Source: Oscillospiraceae bacterium (GTDB lineage Bacteria; Bacillota; Clostridia; Oscillospirales; Ruminococcaceae). From it: a stretch of 7,136 bases of DNA. The position numbers were made by a program, and so were the translations under genes. This document shows, piece after piece, positions 1 to 6,740 of the stretch (positions are counted from its first letter, which is position 1; each line of letters starts with the position of its first letter). The notes under the pieces were generated by a model, which did no database searches, was not told the DNA's origin, and saw nothing but the letters and a program-made list of their open reading frames with translations. The stretch lies in the NCBI GenBank assembly GCA_017848155.1, contig JAGAKC010000131.1:1-7136 (forward strand), written 5' to 3'.

Positions 1-806
1 AGCATGAGCACCTCTGCGCTGCAGCCTATACCCACCGCACAGACAGCGCCGCCGAGGAACATCGAGCCTGTATCGCCCATGAACACCTTTGCAGGCGGAA
101 AGTTCCACATAAGGAAGCCGATACAGCCGCCCGCAACGCACAGCGAGAGCAGCGTATGACCGAACATTCCGACGATGCCCGAGATGACCGCAAACGCAGC
201 CATATACACCACCGTAACGCAGGAGCAGAGTCCGTCGATACCGTCCGTAAGGTTCACCGCATTTACGAGGTAGTAGATGACAACGCCCATCACGGGGTAG
301 TACAGCCATCCCATATCCAGCTGCCAGCCCCACGGAAAGGAGATGACGGTGCTTCTGTCGCCGCTCAGATACAGCGTTGCGAAGTACGCTGCGATGATAA
401 GTACCTGTATCACGGTCTTCTGCATAACGGTAAGACCGCCCTCATTCTTCTTTGTCTTTACCTTGAGGTAATCGTCCAGAAATCCCATGAAGCCCATCAG
501 CACAGCCATCACAAGACCTGCCGAGGAGCGAATCAGCTCAAGCCTGCCTGCGCCGCCGAAAAGGTCCTGCTCGCCCAGCGCATGGAAAAGTATCATGCCG
601 CAGATGAAGCTGACGAAAACGGCGATGATGAACATGATGCCGCCCATGGTGGGAGTGCCCTGTTTCTTCTCCTTGTGCCATTTCGGACCGATATCAAGGA
701 TAGTCTGCCCGTATTTCAGCTTATGCAGAAACGGGATGAACCATATTCCCGCAAGCCATGTCAGTGCAAATGCGGCACACGCCGCAAAAACGCTTGTCCA
801 GATCAT
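1..806 (-). CDS. mraY: Phospho-N-acetylmuramoyl-pentapeptide-transferase MraY (N-terminal 268 residues; truncated by window edge)
   Basis: MraY is the integral membrane enzyme that moves phospho-MurNAc-pentapeptide from its UDP carrier to undecaprenyl phosphate, making lipid I. Translating from ATG at 806-804 gives 268 uninterrupted codons to the left edge, with no stop; family members are about 320-360 residues, so the last quarter is missing. Visible family motifs are GPKWHKEKKQGTPTMGG (about 40-56), the Asp pair in FLDDYLK (about 109-115), NAVNLTDGIDGL (182-193, Mg2+/active-site Asp residues) and NFPPAKVFMGDTGSM (235-249). Several hydrophobic membrane segments are evident, the first at about residues 4-25. 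The HHH-containing loop of the family would lie beyond the edge. The start is supported by GAGAGG at 819-824, 12 nt upstream, which is a slightly long spacing, and by the usual short N-terminus. The gene follows murF after 26 nt, so it probably shares its transcript. Confidence 0.97.
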   Translation of the reverse strand, partial: MIWTSVFAACAAFALTWLAGIWFIPFLHKLKYGQTILDIGPKWHKEKKQGTPTMGGIMFIIAVFVSFICGMILFHALGEQDLFGGAGRLELIRSSAGLVMAVLMGFMGFLDDYLKVKTKKNEGGLTVMQKTVIQVLIIAAYFATLYLSGDRSTVISFPWGWQLDMGWLYYPVMGVVIYYLVNAVNLTDGIDGLCSCVTVVYMAAFAVISGIVGMFGHTLLSLCVAGGCIGFLMWNFPPAKVFMGDTGSMFLGGAVCAVGIGCSAEVLM

Positions 807-832
807 TATTTTCCGTTACCTCTCAATTATGT

Positions 833-2179
833 TTAATGCAGACCCTCTGCTATCTCTTCCATCCTCATGCCCCTGCTGCCCTTGAAAAGAAGCAGGTCGC
901 CGTCCCTCACGAAGCCTTTCAGCTGTGCGGTAAGCTGTGCCTTATCGGTGCTGTGATACACCTCGAAGCCGCTCTGTGCGAGCCTGTCACGGCAGTGCGC
1001 CATCTCCTCTCCGTAGAGGAAGCACACATCGGAATTTTCCGTCACATACTCCGCCACCATCGCATGAAGCTGCGCCGACATATCGCCAAGCTCCAGCATA
1101 TCGCCGAGGACAGCTATCTTTCTGCCCTCCGCCCTGGCTCCGCCGAGCACGGAAAGCGAGCTTTTCATGGACGTGGGACTTGCGTTGTAGCAGTCGAGGA
1201 TAAAGGTCACGTTTCCGTGCTTTTCCGTCCGCTGACGCATGCCCGAAGCCTCGTAGCGCAGGAAGCCCGAAACGATATCCTGCGGCTGCATGCCGAAGCT
1301 CCGTCCGACGCAGTAAGCCGCAAGCGCATTCAGTATATGATGCTCTCCGCACACCGGGACAGCCGCCATGAAGCGCTGCTCGCCGTCCACGAGGGTGAAG
1401 CTCTCGCCGTCCTCACGATGCAGGATATCCTCCGCACGCACGTCGCAGCTATCGCCGAAGCCGTAGCGTATCACCTTCCTGTCGGAAAGCTCCACCGTGC
1501 GCAGGTATTCGTCGTCGCCGCACACTATCAGCGGAGCGCCGTCCCTTGCGCCGTCCAGTATCTCCAGCTTTGCCTTAAGGATATTCTCACGTGTTTTCAG
1601 GTTTTCTATATGGCAGTAGCCGATATTCGTTATCACCGCACAGTCGGGCACCGCAGCCTCTGACAGCACGCTTATCTCGCCGAGGTCGGACATGCCCATC
1701 TCGATGACCGCCGCACCGTGGCTGTTACCCAGCCTGAAAAGCGTTTTCGGAAGTCCGATGTCGTTGTTGAAGTTTCCCTCGGTCTTAAGGGTATCGAAGT
1801 CCCCCGAAAGCACTGCGTATATCATGTCCTTTGTGGAGGTCTTGCCCACGCTGCCCGTAACTCCGCAGAGCTTCACGGGAAAGCGCTCCCTGTGGTATCG
1901 TGCAAGACGAAGCTGCGCCGCACGGGAGTCCTCCGTAAGTATCACGGGGACGTCAAAGCCGTCCGCACCCTCTCTCCTGTCGGAGATGACCGCAGCTGCG
2001 CCTTTAGCGGCTGCGTCGGCGATGAAGTCGTTGCCGTCGAAGCGCTCGCCCCTTACCGCAACGAAAAGCGTGCCCTTTTCTATCGTGCGTGTGTCGGTGG
2101 AAACTCCCGTGACGGCGATATCGCCGCTTCCGATGAGCTGTCCGCCCACTGCTTCTGCTATCTCTCTTGTGGTAAACAT
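833..2179 (-). CDS. murF: UDP-N-acetylmuramoyl-tripeptide--D-alanyl-D-alanine ligase MurF
   Basis: MurF is the cytoplasmic ATP-dependent ligase that adds D-Ala-D-Ala to UDP-MurNAc-tripeptide, completing the pentapeptide that MraY uses. The 448-residue length is normal. The N-terminal Mur ligase domain covers about residues 1-95, with DTRTIEKGTLFVAVRGERFDG at its centre. The central ATPase domain starts with the P-loop TGSVGKTST (108-116), followed by NFNNDIGLP (136-144), the EMGM segment (160-163) and AKLEI (203-207), whose Lys204 is the expected carbamylated lysine. The C-terminal domain carries DCYNASPTSM (329-338), LGDMLELG (358-365) and KGSRGMRME (433-441), all typical of MurF rather than MurC, MurD or MurE. 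ATG at 2179-2177 is chosen because AGAGGA (2188-2193) lies 8 nt upstream. This ATG shares one base with the murE TAA, which suggests translational coupling. mraY follows 26 nt downstream. Confidence 0.98.
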   Translation of the reverse strand: MFTTREIAEAVGGQLIGSGDIAVTGVSTDTRTIEKGTLFVAVRGERFDGNDFIADAAAKGAAAVISDRREGADGFDVPVILTEDSRAAQLRLARYHRERFPVKLCGVTGSVGKTSTKDMIYAVLSGDFDTLKTEGNFNNDIGLPKTLFRLGNSHGAAVIEMGMSDLGEISVLSEAAVPDCAVITNIGYCHIENLKTRENILKAKLEILDGARDGAPLIVCGDDEYLRTVELSDRKVIRYGFGDSCDVRAEDILHREDGESFTLVDGEQRFMAAVPVCGEHHILNALAAYCVGRSFGMQPQDIVSGFLRYEASGMRQRTEKHGNVTFILDCYNASPTSMKSSLSVLGGARAEGRKIAVLGDMLELGDMSAQLHAMVAEYVTENSDVCFLYGEEMAHCRDRLAQSGFEVYHSTDKAQLTAQLKGFVRDGDLLLFKGSRGMRMEEIAEGLH

Positions 2180-2193
2180 TACTTAAGTCCTCT
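2177..2193 (-). promoter_or_regulatory. murE/murF stop-start overlap (TAATG) with the murF ribosome binding site
   Basis: On the minus strand the murE stop TAA (2181-2179) and the murF start ATG (2179-2177) share one A. The Shine-Dalgarno-like AGAGGA (2188-2193) lies inside the last murE codons, 8 nt from the ATG. The arrangement suits ribosome re-initiation and roughly equal output of two consecutive enzymes of the same pathway. Coupling is inferred from the layout. Confidence 0.8.
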
Positions 2194-3639
2194 TTCCGAA
2201 AGGTATCCGTCCACTATCTCACGCTCGGAGAAGTGCACATATTCGCTGCCTATCAGCTGGTAGTCCTCGTGACCCTTGCCGCAGAGTGCGATGACATCGC
2301 CCTTTTCAGCCATCTCCAGCGCACGCAGCACCGCCTGTCTGCGGTCGGTGTATTCCTCGCAGGGAGTTTCGGGGGAGATACCGCTCCTCACTCCGTCTAT
2401 GGTAGCCTGCGGGTCCTCTGTGGCAGGATTGTCTGTGGTAACGATAAGGTAGTCCGACCATTTCTCCGCAGCCCTTCCCATCATCGGGCGCTTTTCGCTG
2501 TCACGGTCGCCTGCCGCACCGAATACGGTTATCAGCCTGCCCTTTGCAAGCGGCTTCAGCGTGGACAGCAGCTTTAAAAGTCCGTCCTCGGTATGAGCGT
2601 AGTCGCACACCACGGTGAAATCCCCGTCATACAGCGTTTCGAGCCGTCCGCTCACCCCCGAGATGCTTTCAAGCGCCGAAAGGCAGTCACAAAGCTCGAA
2701 TCCAAGTTGCGAGCACATCAGCGCCGCCTCGATGCCGTTAGCCACGTTGTAGTAGCCTGTCAGCGGCATGCGCACCACATAGGTCTTTTCCGCCGCTCTG
2801 TCGGTCAGCAGGAATTCCGCTCCCGAGGGGAAAAGCTCCACCTGCTCCGTATAGTAGTCAGCCGTGCCGAAAACGCTGACCGTTATGCAGTTTATTCCGT
2901 TTTCCGCACAGTATTCCGCCGTGCGTTTTCCGTAATCGTCGTCGATATTCACCACCGCCGTGCCGCACATATCAAACAGCCTGCGCTTTGCGAGGTAGTA
3001 GTCCTCCATCGTGCCGTGATAGTCCAGATGGTCCTGTGTGAGGTTTGTAAATGCGGCAGCGGCAAAGTGCTCCGCCGCAAAGCGGTGCTGCGCCAGCGCC
3101 TGTGAGCTTGCCTCGATGAAGCAGTATTCCGTGCCGATGTCCGCCATCTCACGAAACAGGCTGTACAGCTTTCTCGGCTCGGGGGTAGTGGGCGGTCCCG
3201 AGTGGGAGTAGATAAGTCCCTTTCCCGTGTCCGTGCCTAGAGTGCCGATAACTCCCACCTGCTTTTTGAAGCTGCGCATTATCTGCGCCGAAAGGTTTAC
3301 GACAGTGGTCTTGCCATTCGTGCCCGTCACTGCGCACAGCTTAAGGCGCTTTGTCGGCTCGCCGTAGAATCTGGACAGAAGCTCGGGGTAGAGCCGCCTT
3401 GTATCGGGCACGTTTATCTCGCCGTGAAGCGAAAGCTCCCTTTCCGTCACCACCGCCGCAGCGCCGTCCCGAAGCAGCCTCTCCGCAGCATCATGCCCGT
3501 CGAAGCTCGCACCCCTGATGCAGACGAAAACATAGCCGCTCTGCACCTCACGGCTGTCCGAGGTAACTCCCGTCACCTCTGTATCACCTATTTCCACGGA
3601 AATATCCGTGATGCCGCAGAAAAGCTCGCAAAGCGTCAT
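2179..3639 (-). CDS. murE: UDP-N-acetylmuramoyl-L-alanyl-D-glutamate ligase MurE (third-residue adding; meso-DAP likely, amino acid not certain)
   Basis: MurE adds the diamino acid, third residue of the stem peptide, to UDP-MurNAc-L-Ala-D-Glu with ATP in the cytoplasm. The 486-residue length is normal. The N-terminal domain (about 1-90) has TSDSREVQSGYVFVCIRGASFDGHD. The ATPase domain has the P-loop TGTNGKTT (105-112), TTPEP (151-155), the NLTQDHLDYHG block (199-209) and YYLAKRRLF (214-222), whose Lys218 is the expected carbamylated lysine. The C-terminal domain shows GVSGRLE (328-334), DYAHT (346-350), GAAGDRDSEKRP (374-385), DNPATEDP (403-410) and GKGHEDYQ (454-461). GHExYQ is typical of DAP-adding enzymes, but DNPA stands where they normally have DNPR, so the substrate is not settled. 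ATG at 3639-3637 is preceded by GGTGA (3644-3648) with a short 4-nt spacing. The PBP stop lies 24 nt upstream, and murF overlaps the stop. Confidence 0.97.
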   Translation of the reverse strand: MTLCELFCGITDISVEIGDTEVTGVTSDSREVQSGYVFVCIRGASFDGHDAAERLLRDGAAAVVTERELSLHGEINVPDTRRLYPELLSRFYGEPTKRLKLCAVTGTNGKTTVVNLSAQIMRSFKKQVGVIGTLGTDTGKGLIYSHSGPPTTPEPRKLYSLFREMADIGTEYCFIEASSQALAQHRFAAEHFAAAAFTNLTQDHLDYHGTMEDYYLAKRRLFDMCGTAVVNIDDDYGKRTAEYCAENGINCITVSVFGTADYYTEQVELFPSGAEFLLTDRAAEKTYVVRMPLTGYYNVANGIEAALMCSQLGFELCDCLSALESISGVSGRLETLYDGDFTVVCDYAHTEDGLLKLLSTLKPLAKGRLITVFGAAGDRDSEKRPMMGRAAEKWSDYLIVTTDNPATEDPQATIDGVRSGISPETPCEEYTDRRQAVLRALEMAEKGDVIALCGKGHEDYQLIGSEYVHFSEREIVDGYLSERGLK

Positions 3640-3663
3640 AAACTCACCGCCGTATACTGTATT

Positions 3664-6054
3664 TTAGTCTGAATAGGAGTTGACCTGGAATGTTACCTCC
3701 ACGACATTTCCCTTGTAAGCCTCAACGTCAGGCTCCACCGACTGCGCCACTGCAACCGCATTGGGATTTTCAGCCGCACCGCCCGATATCTTGATATTGA
3801 AGCCTGCGTTGGTTATCGCCTCGTTTGCCTGCTCCACCGTCATGTTGAGGACGTTTGGCACGACGCCCGTTTCGTATTCCGTGTTATCTCCGAGGTACAG
3901 CACCACCGTGCTGCCCTTTGGTATGCTGTTTACCGCCGAGGGCACCTGTGCAGTTACCTTGTCACCCGTGGTGACATCGCCGACGATGCGCACCTCAAAG
4001 CCTGCCGCCGCAAGAGCGGATTCCGCACGCTGCGGCTCGTAATTCAGCACGTACGGCACAGCTGCGTCCATCTTCGCAAGCTCCTCCGCCGTGTAGGTGG
4101 GGTATATTCCGAGATGGGGCAGACCCTCCCTGAATACCGCCGAAACGACAGGCGCCGCAACAGCCGAGCCGTAATACTGCGCACCCGTGGGAGTATCAGC
4201 CATTACCAGCATGACTATCTGGGGGTCGTCCGCAGGGGTAAACGCCGCAAAGGTGGAAACATAGGTCATCTTTGCGCCCATAGCGCTGCCGCCCTCTGCG
4301 TTGTACTCGTCGATACGCTCCGCCGTACCCGACTTTCCGCCGATGCGGTAGCCGCTGATGTAAGCGTTGCTGCCCTGATTCGTGATAACGATGTTTTCCA
4401 GTATCTCACGCATCTGTGCGGAAGTTTCTTCTGAAATGACCTGACGCTTTATCTGCGTCTGGGTAGTTTCCACGACGTTTCCGTCGCTGTCCAGCACCTT
4501 GTCTACAAGGTACGGAGTGACCAGATATCCGCCGTTTACCACCGCGCAGAAGGCAGTTGCCATCTGTATGGGAGTTATCTTGTTTGTCTGTCCGAAGGAC
4601 GAGGACGCAAGCTCAACGGGGCCCATCCTTTCCACGGGGATGTAAAGGCTCTGCGCCTCGCCCGGCAGGTCGATGCCTGTCGGCTCGGTGAAGCCGAATG
4701 CCTCAAAGTAGCTGCTGAATCTCTCTGCGCCGAGCATCGCTCCCATCGTCATGAAGGACGGGTTGCAGGACTTCGTTATCGCCTCCTGTAAGGTAAGCGT
4801 GCCGTGACCGTAGGTCAGGTGGCAGTCTATCTTCGTACCTGCCACATCGAGGAAGCCGTAGCAGTCGAAGGTGGAGTTAAGATTTACAAGCTCCTCCTCC
4901 AGAGCCATGGCGCAGGTTATCGTCTTGAAAACAGAGCCCGGATAATACAGCTCGGTTATCGCCTTATTCTTCCACTGCTTCTCACGGAAGGTGGCTTCAA
5001 GCGCCGTTATCTCCTCCTCGGGAGCGTCGGCGTCCTTAAGCTCCGCAAGCTTTTCAAGGTCGTACTGACTGTACAGCGTGGAGGGGTCGTTGGGGTCGTA
5101 ACCCGGGGCGGTGGCCATTGCCAGCACCGCACCCGTGTTGCAGTTCATTATGATGCCGCATGCACGGTTTACTACACTGTGCTGGGAAACGCACAGCTCC
5201 AGATTCTTTTCAAGGTAGTGCTGCATGACCTCGTCGAGGGTCAGCACGAGGGAGTAGCCGTCCTCCGCAGAGTAGTACGCATCGTTGGTGTATGCCATCT
5301 CCCTGCCGTAGGCGTCCTTTGCGTATACCGCCTTGCCGTCCGTGCCGCTGAGATAGTCGTCATAGTACGCTTCAAGTCCGTAGATGCCCTCGCCCTCGTA
5401 ATTCGTGAAGCCGATGATGTTTGCGGCAAGGCTCTCGTTGGGGTAGTAGCGCTTTGAGGACTCCTCGCCGTAAACGGAAGCGGAGTCGATACCGTTGTCC
5501 GCAAGGAAAAGATTTATCTCGTTCATCTCGGGCTTCTCGACCTTGTTCTTGACTATGTAGTACTGCCTGTCAAGGTTGTCGTTGTAAGCCTTTATCAGCT
5601 TGTTGTAGTCCACGTCCAGTATCCGTGAAAGATTCTGACAGATAAGCTCGGGCAGCTCCACATAAGGCTCCACCTTTTCGCCCTTGTCCGCCGCCCTGTC
5701 ACGGTCCTTAAGGTACTGCTCATACCGCTTCTGATTCGCCTTGTAGATATCCTGCGGCGACATGATGACGTTCCACACGGTGGAGCTCTGCGCAAGCACT
5801 GCGCCGTTGGTGTCGTATATCGAGCCACGGCTCGCCTTGATGGTGACGGAGGACATCTGCTGGTCGTTTGCGAGCACTCTCCACTTGTCGCCGTCCAGCA
5901 CCGAGTATTTCAGCAGGAAATATCCCACATACACGGAAAGCAGGCACACCACCACCAGCACGATGACCTGCTTTGTGCTGGACTTCATCAGGCGCTGCTT
6001 CTCGCCTTCCTTTTTATCCCATGCTTTAAGGGCTTCCCAAATCTTTTTAAGCAC
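3664..6054 (-). CDS. Class B penicillin-binding protein, septal/sporulation transpeptidase (FtsI/SpoVD/PBP2x type) with two PASTA domains
   Basis: This membrane-anchored D,D-transpeptidase cross-links peptidoglycan during division or, if SpoVD, during spore cortex synthesis. Counting from GTG at 6054-6052 it has 796 residues. A cytoplasmic Lys-rich stretch (1-27) is followed by one membrane segment (about 28-50). The PBP dimerisation domain begins near RGSIYDTNGAVLA (76-88). The transpeptidase domain has all three catalytic motifs: S-x-x-K as SVFK (374-377, nucleophile Ser374), S-x-N as SCN (429-431) and K-S-G-T (574-577). Two PASTA domains close the protein (about 663-722 and 730-790), as in pneumococcal PBP2x. 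GTG is preferred because GGAGG (6063-6067) lies 8 nt upstream. The frame stays open to a TTG at 6174, but that extension crosses a hairpin and has no good ribosome binding site. ATG at 5988 would give 774 residues, with a weaker site. Vegetative FtsI and SpoVD cannot be separated from sequence alone, so no symbol is given. Confidence 0.96.
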   Translation of the reverse strand: MLKKIWEALKAWDKKEGEKQRLMKSSTKQVIVLVVVCLLSVYVGYFLLKYSVLDGDKWRVLANDQQMSSVTIKASRGSIYDTNGAVLAQSSTVWNVIMSPQDIYKANQKRYEQYLKDRDRAADKGEKVEPYVELPELICQNLSRILDVDYNKLIKAYNDNLDRQYYIVKNKVEKPEMNEINLFLADNGIDSASVYGEESSKRYYPNESLAANIIGFTNYEGEGIYGLEAYYDDYLSGTDGKAVYAKDAYGREMAYTNDAYYSAEDGYSLVLTLDEVMQHYLEKNLELCVSQHSVVNRACGIIMNCNTGAVLAMATAPGYDPNDPSTLYSQYDLEKLAELKDADAPEEEITALEATFREKQWKNKAITELYYPGSVFKTITCAMALEEELVNLNSTFDCYGFLDVAGTKIDCHLTYGHGTLTLQEAITKSCNPSFMTMGAMLGAERFSSYFEAFGFTEPTGIDLPGEAQSLYIPVERMGPVELASSSFGQTNKITPIQMATAFCAVVNGGYLVTPYLVDKVLDSDGNVVETTQTQIKRQVISEETSAQMREILENIVITNQGSNAYISGYRIGGKSGTAERIDEYNAEGGSAMGAKMTYVSTFAAFTPADDPQIVMLVMADTPTGAQYYGSAVAAPVVSAVFREGLPHLGIYPTYTAEELAKMDAAVPYVLNYEPQRAESALAAAGFEVRIVGDVTTGDKVTAQVPSAVNSIPKGSTVVLYLGDNTEYETGVVPNVLNMTVEQANEAITNAGFNIKISGGAAENPNAVAVAQSVEPDVEAYKGNVVEVTFQVNSYSD

Positions 6055-6113
6055 GTTAAATTCCTCCAAAAACCACCGTTTGCACGAAAAACCTTGTTTC
6101 TCCGAAAAACCAC
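6055..6113 (-). repeat. Three degenerate 18-19-nt tandem units with a GGTTTTT core in the PBP leader
   Basis: Reading the minus strand from 6113, three units follow each other: GTGGTTTTTCGGAGAAAC (6113-6096), AAGGTTTTTCGTGCAAACG (6095-6077) and a third beginning GTGGTTTTTGGAGG (from 6076). The GGTTTTT cores sit at 6105-6111, 6087-6093 and 6068-6074, 18 and 19 nt apart. Units 1 and 2 agree at about 13 of 18 positions by eye. The third unit contains the GGAGG ribosome binding site of the PBP. The T-run of the first unit is the distal part of the T-rich stretch after the hairpin at 6118-6148. Confidence 0.55.
6063..6067 (-). promoter_or_regulatory. Ribosome binding site GGAGG that fixes the GTG start of the PBP
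   Basis: The minus strand reads GGAGG, an 8-nt spacer AATTTAAC, then GTG (6054-6052). It is the best Shine-Dalgarno match near the 5' end of this gene and the main reason for preferring a GTG start over TTG at 6174 or ATG at 5988. Confidence 0.85.
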
Positions 6114-6148
6114 AAAAGAGCAAAGCCGCATAAGAACCGACTTTGCTC
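6114..6148 (-). terminator. Terminator-like hairpin between the ftsL-like gene and the PBP (possible attenuator)
   Basis: In minus-strand RNA, GAGCAAAGUCG (6148-6138) pairs with CGGCUUUGCUC (6128-6118). This gives 11 consecutive pairs including one G-U, around a 9-nt loop. UUUU (6117-6114), GUGG and UUUUU (6109-6105) follow at once. The wobble position pairs only in minus-strand RNA; on the plus strand it is a C-A mismatch and no T-run follows. The hairpin therefore fits the direction of the operon. The U-run is interrupted, so termination may be partial, which would suit an element inside an operon. Confidence 0.6.
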
Positions 6149-6202
6149 CGTAATGTTGACTGCCGGCAGATCAAAGGGCTTGTTCACCCCTATATTATGC
6201 CA

Positions 6203-6706
6203 TTACAGACCGATGTATTCCATCAAATCGCCGAACCACCTGTTCACGCCGTCAATAAACGATCCTGAGCCGTCGGGCTGTACCTCGATAAGGCTCTCTG
6301 TATTGACGCTGAGGTACTTTATCTGGGAGTTCGACACCTTTGTCATGCCCAGCGCCTCTGTGGCGTATTCCTCCACGTAAGCGGTGTTCACCTTTGATTC
6401 AAGCCTGTTCTGCAGCAGCGAGTTCTCCTCCTGCGCTGCGGTAAGTGCCGCACGCTGGTCGGTCACCTTTCTCGCCCAGTCATCCGCCGTCGTAAGTTGC
6501 ACGTTTACAAGGCAAAGCGCCGCAAACACAGCGCCCACGCTTGCGATGACCTTAACCCGGGAACCGCTTCTTGATACAGAACGGCTGTTCATCCTTATCT
6601 CCTGCTTTGCCTTCTCCTGCTTCTTTTGACGGTGAGCATTCTGTTTCTCCTGCTCTGCGACGTCGAAACGGGAAAGGTCATAAGCAAGGTTTGATTCGTA
6701 CTGCAT
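6203..6706 (-). CDS. ftsL: FtsL-like bitopic cell division protein
   Basis: FtsL is a small single-pass divisome protein that joins DivIC/FtsB and FtsQ/DivIB and supports the septal transpeptidase. The 167-residue product has a polar Lys/Arg/Gln-rich cytoplasmic part (about 1-50), one membrane segment (about 51-71, VKVIASVGAVFAALCLVNVQ), a predicted extracytoplasmic coiled coil (about 76-105, rich in Gln, Glu and Leu), then VEEYATEALGMTKVSNSQIKY (about 111-131), the usual FtsL/DivIC ending. A tail of about 35 residues follows, finishing with a Trp/Phe-containing amphipathic stretch. ATG at 6706-6704 has a strong AGGAGG (6715-6720) 8 nt upstream. Position between rsmH and a class B PBP is the classic ftsL slot. 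Sequence similarity in this family is weak, so the name rests on topology and context. A long 148-nt gap separates it from the PBP. Confidence 0.88.
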   Translation of the reverse strand: MQYESNLAYDLSRFDVAEQEKQNAHRQKKQEKAKQEIRMNSRSVSRSGSRVKVIASVGAVFAALCLVNVQLTTADDWARKVTDQRAALTAAQEENSLLQNRLESKVNTAYVEEYATEALGMTKVSNSQIKYLSVNTESLIEVQPDGSGSFIDGVNRWFGDLMEYIGL

Positions 6707-6714
6707 CGGTTCCC

Positions 6715-6720
6715 CCTCCT
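6715..6720 (-). promoter_or_regulatory. Strong ribosome binding site AGGAGG of the ftsL-like gene
   Basis: AGGAGG on the minus strand lies 8 nt before ATG 6706-6704. It is a near-ideal Shine-Dalgarno sequence and fixes the start. Two weaker purine-rich copies (AGGAAG, GGGAAG) lie just upstream in a short tandem repeat. Confidence 0.85.
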
Positions 6721-6739
6721 TTAACTTCCCTTAACTTCC
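6721..6739 (-). repeat. Short direct repeat GGAAGTTAA x2 ahead of the ftsL ribosome binding site
   Basis: The 9-mer TTAACTTCC occurs on the plus strand at 6721-6729 and 6731-6739, a 10-nt period. On the minus strand this reads GGAAGTTAA, G, GGAAGTTAA, leading straight into AGGAGG. It may be a small slippage duplication. Confidence 0.6.
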
Positions 6740-6740
6740 T

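Noticed and set aside
758..1663. 301-codon open frame on the plus strand
   Set aside because: It lies wholly opposite murF, which has every family motif. The translation is low-complexity His/Ala/Arg-rich with no recognisable domain, as expected of an antisense shadow.
2593..3105. 170-codon plus-strand open frame rich in His, Arg and Val
   Set aside because: It is antisense to murE, whose motifs are complete. It has no ribosome binding site or family signature.
4804..5457. 217-codon plus-strand open frame, Val-rich
   Set aside because: It is antisense to the PBP dimerisation and transpeptidase region. The Val-rich composition mirrors codon use of the true strand, and there is no ribosome binding site or domain evidence.
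5821..5834. 14-nt near-palindrome (cgagcc-ac-ggctcg)
   Set aside because: It falls in the conserved RGS codons of the PBP, has a 2-nt loop too small for a stable hairpin, and has no T-run.
6160..6169. 10-bp perfect palindrome CTGCCGGCAG in the ftsL-PBP gap
   Set aside because: It is short and has no loop. A 10-bp palindrome alone is weak evidence of an operator, although it lies in the same leader as the hairpin.
6194..6199. CATAAT on the minus strand just after ftsL, resembling a -10 box for a PBP promoter
   Set aside because: No convincing -35 hexamer sits 16-18 nt upstream; the nearest TTGATG is about 21 nt away. One hexamer with a single mismatch is not enough.
6197..6205. ATG GCA TAA mini-frame overlapping the ftsL stop (TAATG)
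   Set aside because: It encodes only two residues before a stop and cannot be the PBP start, which lies about 150 nt away.
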